NCBI RefSeq assembly: GCF_026410085.1
Contig: NZ_CP112866.1
Location: forward strand, 2,728,001 to 2,792,000
Length of the DNA stretch: 64,000 nucleotides
Direction of reading: 5' to 3'
Source of the DNA: Pseudomonas quebecensis
Lineage (GTDB): Bacteria; Pseudomonadota; Gammaproteobacteria; Pseudomonadales; Pseudomonadaceae
Every line of letters starts with the position of its first letter. Positions within the stretch are counted from its first letter, which is position 1. The notes beneath the pieces are model-generated. The model did no database searches. It was not told the origin of the DNA and was given only the letters and a program-made list of their open reading frames with translations. The translations under genes and the position numbers were made by a program. This document shows positions 61,923 to 64,000 of this stretch, piece by piece.

Positions 61923-63131
61923 ATGCACGCTTCTTCGCGCGGCGCTCTGGTCAGCCTGGGCCTGGCCATGCTGCTGGCCTCGCTGGGCACCAGCATCGCC
62001 AATGTCGGCCTGCCGACGCTGGCACAGACCTTCAACGCAGCGTTCCCGGCAGTGCAATGGGTGGTGCTGGCGTACCTGCTGGGCATCACGGCGGTCATCG
62101 TCAGTGCGGGTCATTTGGGTGATCGCCTGGGTCGGCGCCGGGTGTTGATCGCCGGGTTGCTGCTGTTCGCGGTGGCGAGCGCAGTGTGCAGTGTCGCCCC
62201 GTCGTTGAACGGTTTGATTACCGCGCGCGTGCTGCAAGGCCTCGGCGCGGCAAGCATGATGGCGATGGCCATGGGCCTGGTGGGCGATACCGTGCCCAAA
62301 GAGCATATGGGCCGAGTCATGGGGCTGCTCGGCACCCTGTCGGCACTCGGTACGGCGATGGGTCCCAGTGTCGGCGGCCTGCTGCTCAGCCTGTGGGGGT
62401 GGCGCGCGTTGTTTGGGGTGGGCACGCCACTGGGGCTATTGGCTGCCGCCCTGGCCTGGCACTATCTGCCGGTGGATCTGCCGCACGCACGCGCGCCCGG
62501 CAGCTTGTGGTCACCCTTGAAAGCCGCGTCATTACGCGCCGGCCTGGCCATGAGCGCGCTGGTGTCGGCGGTGATCATGGCCACCTTTGTGGTCGGTCCG
62601 TTCTATTTATCCCGTGGGCTGGGCCTCGCGCCTGAATGGATGGGCCTGGCGATGGCCGTCGGACCGGGTGTCGCCGCGCTCACCGGCGTACCCGCCGGGC
62701 GCCTGACCGACCGCCTGGGCAGCCGGCGCGTCACACTGATCGGGCTGAGCACACTGCTGGGCGGCGCGCTGCTGTTGTCCCTGGCGTCGGGGCTGATGGC
62801 CTATCTGGGAGCGCTGGTGATGCTGACCTGCGGCTACAGCCTGTTCCAGGCCGCCAATAACACCGCCGTCATGAGCAACGTGGACGCCGCCCGCCGTGGC
62901 ACGGTCTCGGGCTTGCTCAACCTGTCACGCAACCTGGGCCTGATTCTCGGCACGTCAGCCTTGGGCGCGGTATTCGCCTGGGCCAGCCCGGACGTCATCC
63001 ACGCCACACCTGCATCTGTCACCCACGGCCTGCACATCACCTTCCGCGTCGCGGTGGGCCTGATCGTCCTGGCCGCTGCGATGGCAGTTTGCCGCATTGC
63101 CACTTTGAATACCCCGCTGAACACCCGTTGA
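61923..63131 (+). CDS. MFS transporter
   Basis: A 402-residue multidrug-type carrier with about 12 transmembrane segments. Visible motifs are SLGTSIANVGLPTLAQTFNA (TM1, DHA2-like), GHLGDRLGRRRVLIAGLLLF (loop 2-3 motif), ARVLQGLGAASMMAMAMGLVGDTVP and LGTAMGPSVGGLLLSLWGWR (motif C). The start is ATG 61923, with AAGGA 8 nt upstream. It is divergent from the LysR regulator and so probably induced by the compound it exports. Substrate unknown. Confidence 0.88.
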   Translation: MHASSRGALVSLGLAMLLASLGTSIANVGLPTLAQTFNAAFPAVQWVVLAYLLGITAVIVSAGHLGDRLGRRRVLIAGLLLFAVASAVCSVAPSLNGLITARVLQGLGAASMMAMAMGLVGDTVPKEHMGRVMGLLGTLSALGTAMGPSVGGLLLSLWGWRALFGVGTPLGLLAAALAWHYLPVDLPHARAPGSLWSPLKAASLRAGLAMSALVSAVIMATFVVGPFYLSRGLGLAPEWMGLAMAVGPGVAALTGVPAGRLTDRLGSRRVTLIGLSTLLGGALLLSLASGLMAYLGALVMLTCGYSLFQAANNTAVMSNVDAARRGTVSGLLNLSRNLGLILGTSALGAVFAWASPDVIHATPASVTHGLHITFRVAVGLIVLAAAMAVCRIATLNTPLNTR

Positions 63132-63212
63132 GGCAAAAAAACAAAAAAGGCGTTGCGCCAGACCGGGTTACATCGCGCATCATGGGCACTTTCAAGCTCA
63201 AGGGTAACGTCC

Positions 63213-64000
63213 ATGCGCGTTCTGTCATTGATGATGGGTCTTACGACGCTGGCCGCCACTACGGTGTTCTGCGCCAGCGCGATGGCGAATGAAGAAAGTC
63301 AGTTGGTACAACAGATCAACGCCTACCGCAGCCAGGTGCAGCGCTGCGGCGACCAGGGCTCCCAGGAATTGCCGCCGCTGACCAGCGACACGCGCCTGGT
63401 GCTGCCGGCCAACAGCGCCGGCGATCTGCAGCAGGCGCTGGCCCGGGCCGCGTACCCGATGGTGAACGTACAGGCCATCAGCCTGTCCGGTCCCAAGGAC
63501 GCGGCAGCGGCCATGAAGGCGGTGAGCGAGAGCTTCTGCCGTGTGGTGCTAGACCCGCAATACGTCGATATCGGCGTGAGCAACACAGGCCAGGACTGGC
63601 GCATCGTGCTGGCCCGCCCATTGCTGTCCAGCGGCCGAGGCGACTGGCAGACCGAGGGTAAGCAAGTGCTCAGCCTGATCAACGCCGCCCGCGCGCAGCC
63701 GCACCAGTGCGGTACGCAAGCCTTTACCGCCACCACCGCGCTGACCTGGAATGACAACCTGGCGGGCGCGGCCAACAGCCATACGCGCAATATGGCCAAC
63801 GGTAATTTCTTCGATCACCTGGACCACGATGGCCGTACCCCCGGCGACCGTGCCGAACTGGCCGGCTATACCGCCAAAACGGTCGGCGAAAACATCGCCG
63901 CCGGCCTCGACACGCCGCGCAAGGTGGTAGACGGCTGGCTTGCCAGCCCCGGCCACTGTGCCAATCTGATGAACCCGCAATTTCGCGAGCTGGGCGCCGC
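63213..64000 (+). CDS. secreted CAP-domain (SCP/PR1-like) protein, truncated by window end
   Basis: The frame is open from ATG 63213 (AAGGG upstream) to the window edge, about 262 residues. A signal peptide is clear (LSLMMGLTTLAATTVFCASAMANE). About 110 residues of unassigned N-terminal domain contain paired Cys, and the CAP domain starts around residue 145 with VLSLINAARAQPHQCG, LTWNDNLAGAANSHTRNMANGNFFDHLDHDGRTPGDRAELAGY and GENIAAGLDTPRKVVDGWLASPGHCANLMNPQFRELG, covering the conserved His/Glu/His pocket. The C terminus lies beyond the window. Bacterial CAP proteins are secreted and of mostly unknown role. Confidence 0.85.
   Translation, partial: MRVLSLMMGLTTLAATTVFCASAMANEESQLVQQINAYRSQVQRCGDQGSQELPPLTSDTRLVLPANSAGDLQQALARAAYPMVNVQAISLSGPKDAAAAMKAVSESFCRVVLDPQYVDIGVSNTGQDWRIVLARPLLSSGRGDWQTEGKQVLSLINAARAQPHQCGTQAFTATTALTWNDNLAGAANSHTRNMANGNFFDHLDHDGRTPGDRAELAGYTAKTVGENIAAGLDTPRKVVDGWLASPGHCANLMNPQFRELGA

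Overview
The window looks like a chromosomal segment of a fluorescent Pseudomonas, most likely the P. fluorescens group. It is GC-rich, its gene content is typical of that genus (LpxO, Pcs phosphatidylcholine synthase, a two-gene Ku/LigD NHEJ cassette, FecI/FecR, a CNBD-linked MscS channel, Bcr/CflA and RND pumps), and it carries the short GTGGGAG/CTCCCAC and GCGAGCTTGCTCGC palindromes seen between genes in that group. No tRNA, rRNA, phage, insertion sequence or CRISPR array was seen. Most genes are ordinary housekeeping or niche-adaptation genes.

Layout. 1-3.5 kb: the end of pssA (phosphatidylserine synthase, cut by the window edge), a TetR/DUF1348 pair and a secreted sugar dehydrogenase. 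3.7-7.1 kb: ku-ligD. 7.1-9.6 kb: lipid A hydroxylase lpxO and O-antigen chain-length regulator wzz. 10-15 kb: two MFS carriers around the ABC-F ATPase ybiT. 16-19 kb: azoR with a divergent LysR regulator, then a small operon ending in uppP. 19.4-22.3 kb: an MCP behind a sigma-28-like promoter, then a pnuC/ribosylnicotinamide kinase salvage pair. 22.3-29.9 kb: ggt, a PatB-type C-S lyase, a molbindin, an orphan FecI/FecR pair with a Fur-box candidate, an MscS-CNBD channel and a pirin. 30-35.4 kb: Bcr/CflA divergent from an RND pump.

35.5-42 kb is the accessory highlight. A roughly 1600-residue Rhs protein has a C-terminal toxin resembling the RNase A-like CdiA-CT family and an overlapping immunity gene. 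It is followed by a second, promoterless Rhs tip with a different toxin domain and its own immunity gene. The second cassette shares 224 bp of Rhs core with the first and lies between two copies of a 16-bp REP-derived direct repeat, which suggests a stored alternative warhead.

42-50 kb: carboxypeptidase G2-type peptidase, a MASE2-GGDEF cyclase, a LysE exporter, a rubredoxin/TIM-barrel operon divergent from a MocR regulator, and a two-component system. 50-54 kb: nrdB alone (no nrdA beside it) with NrdR-box-like repeats, DUF1289, a methyltransferase and pcs. 54-64 kb: TSUP carrier, nudC, a dienoyl-CoA isomerase-like crotonase, a UPF0149 protein, a stand-alone aroA, a TetR/quinone reductase pair, GNAT, LysR/MFS and a truncated CAP-domain protein.

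One regulatory link emerges. The same inverted repeat TTGTCC-N8-GGACA occurs between azoR and its LysR gene and again upstream of the pirin gene 13 kb away, suggesting one LysR-controlled quinone or electrophile response. All functional calls rest on reading protein motifs and recalled family features; no database search was possible.
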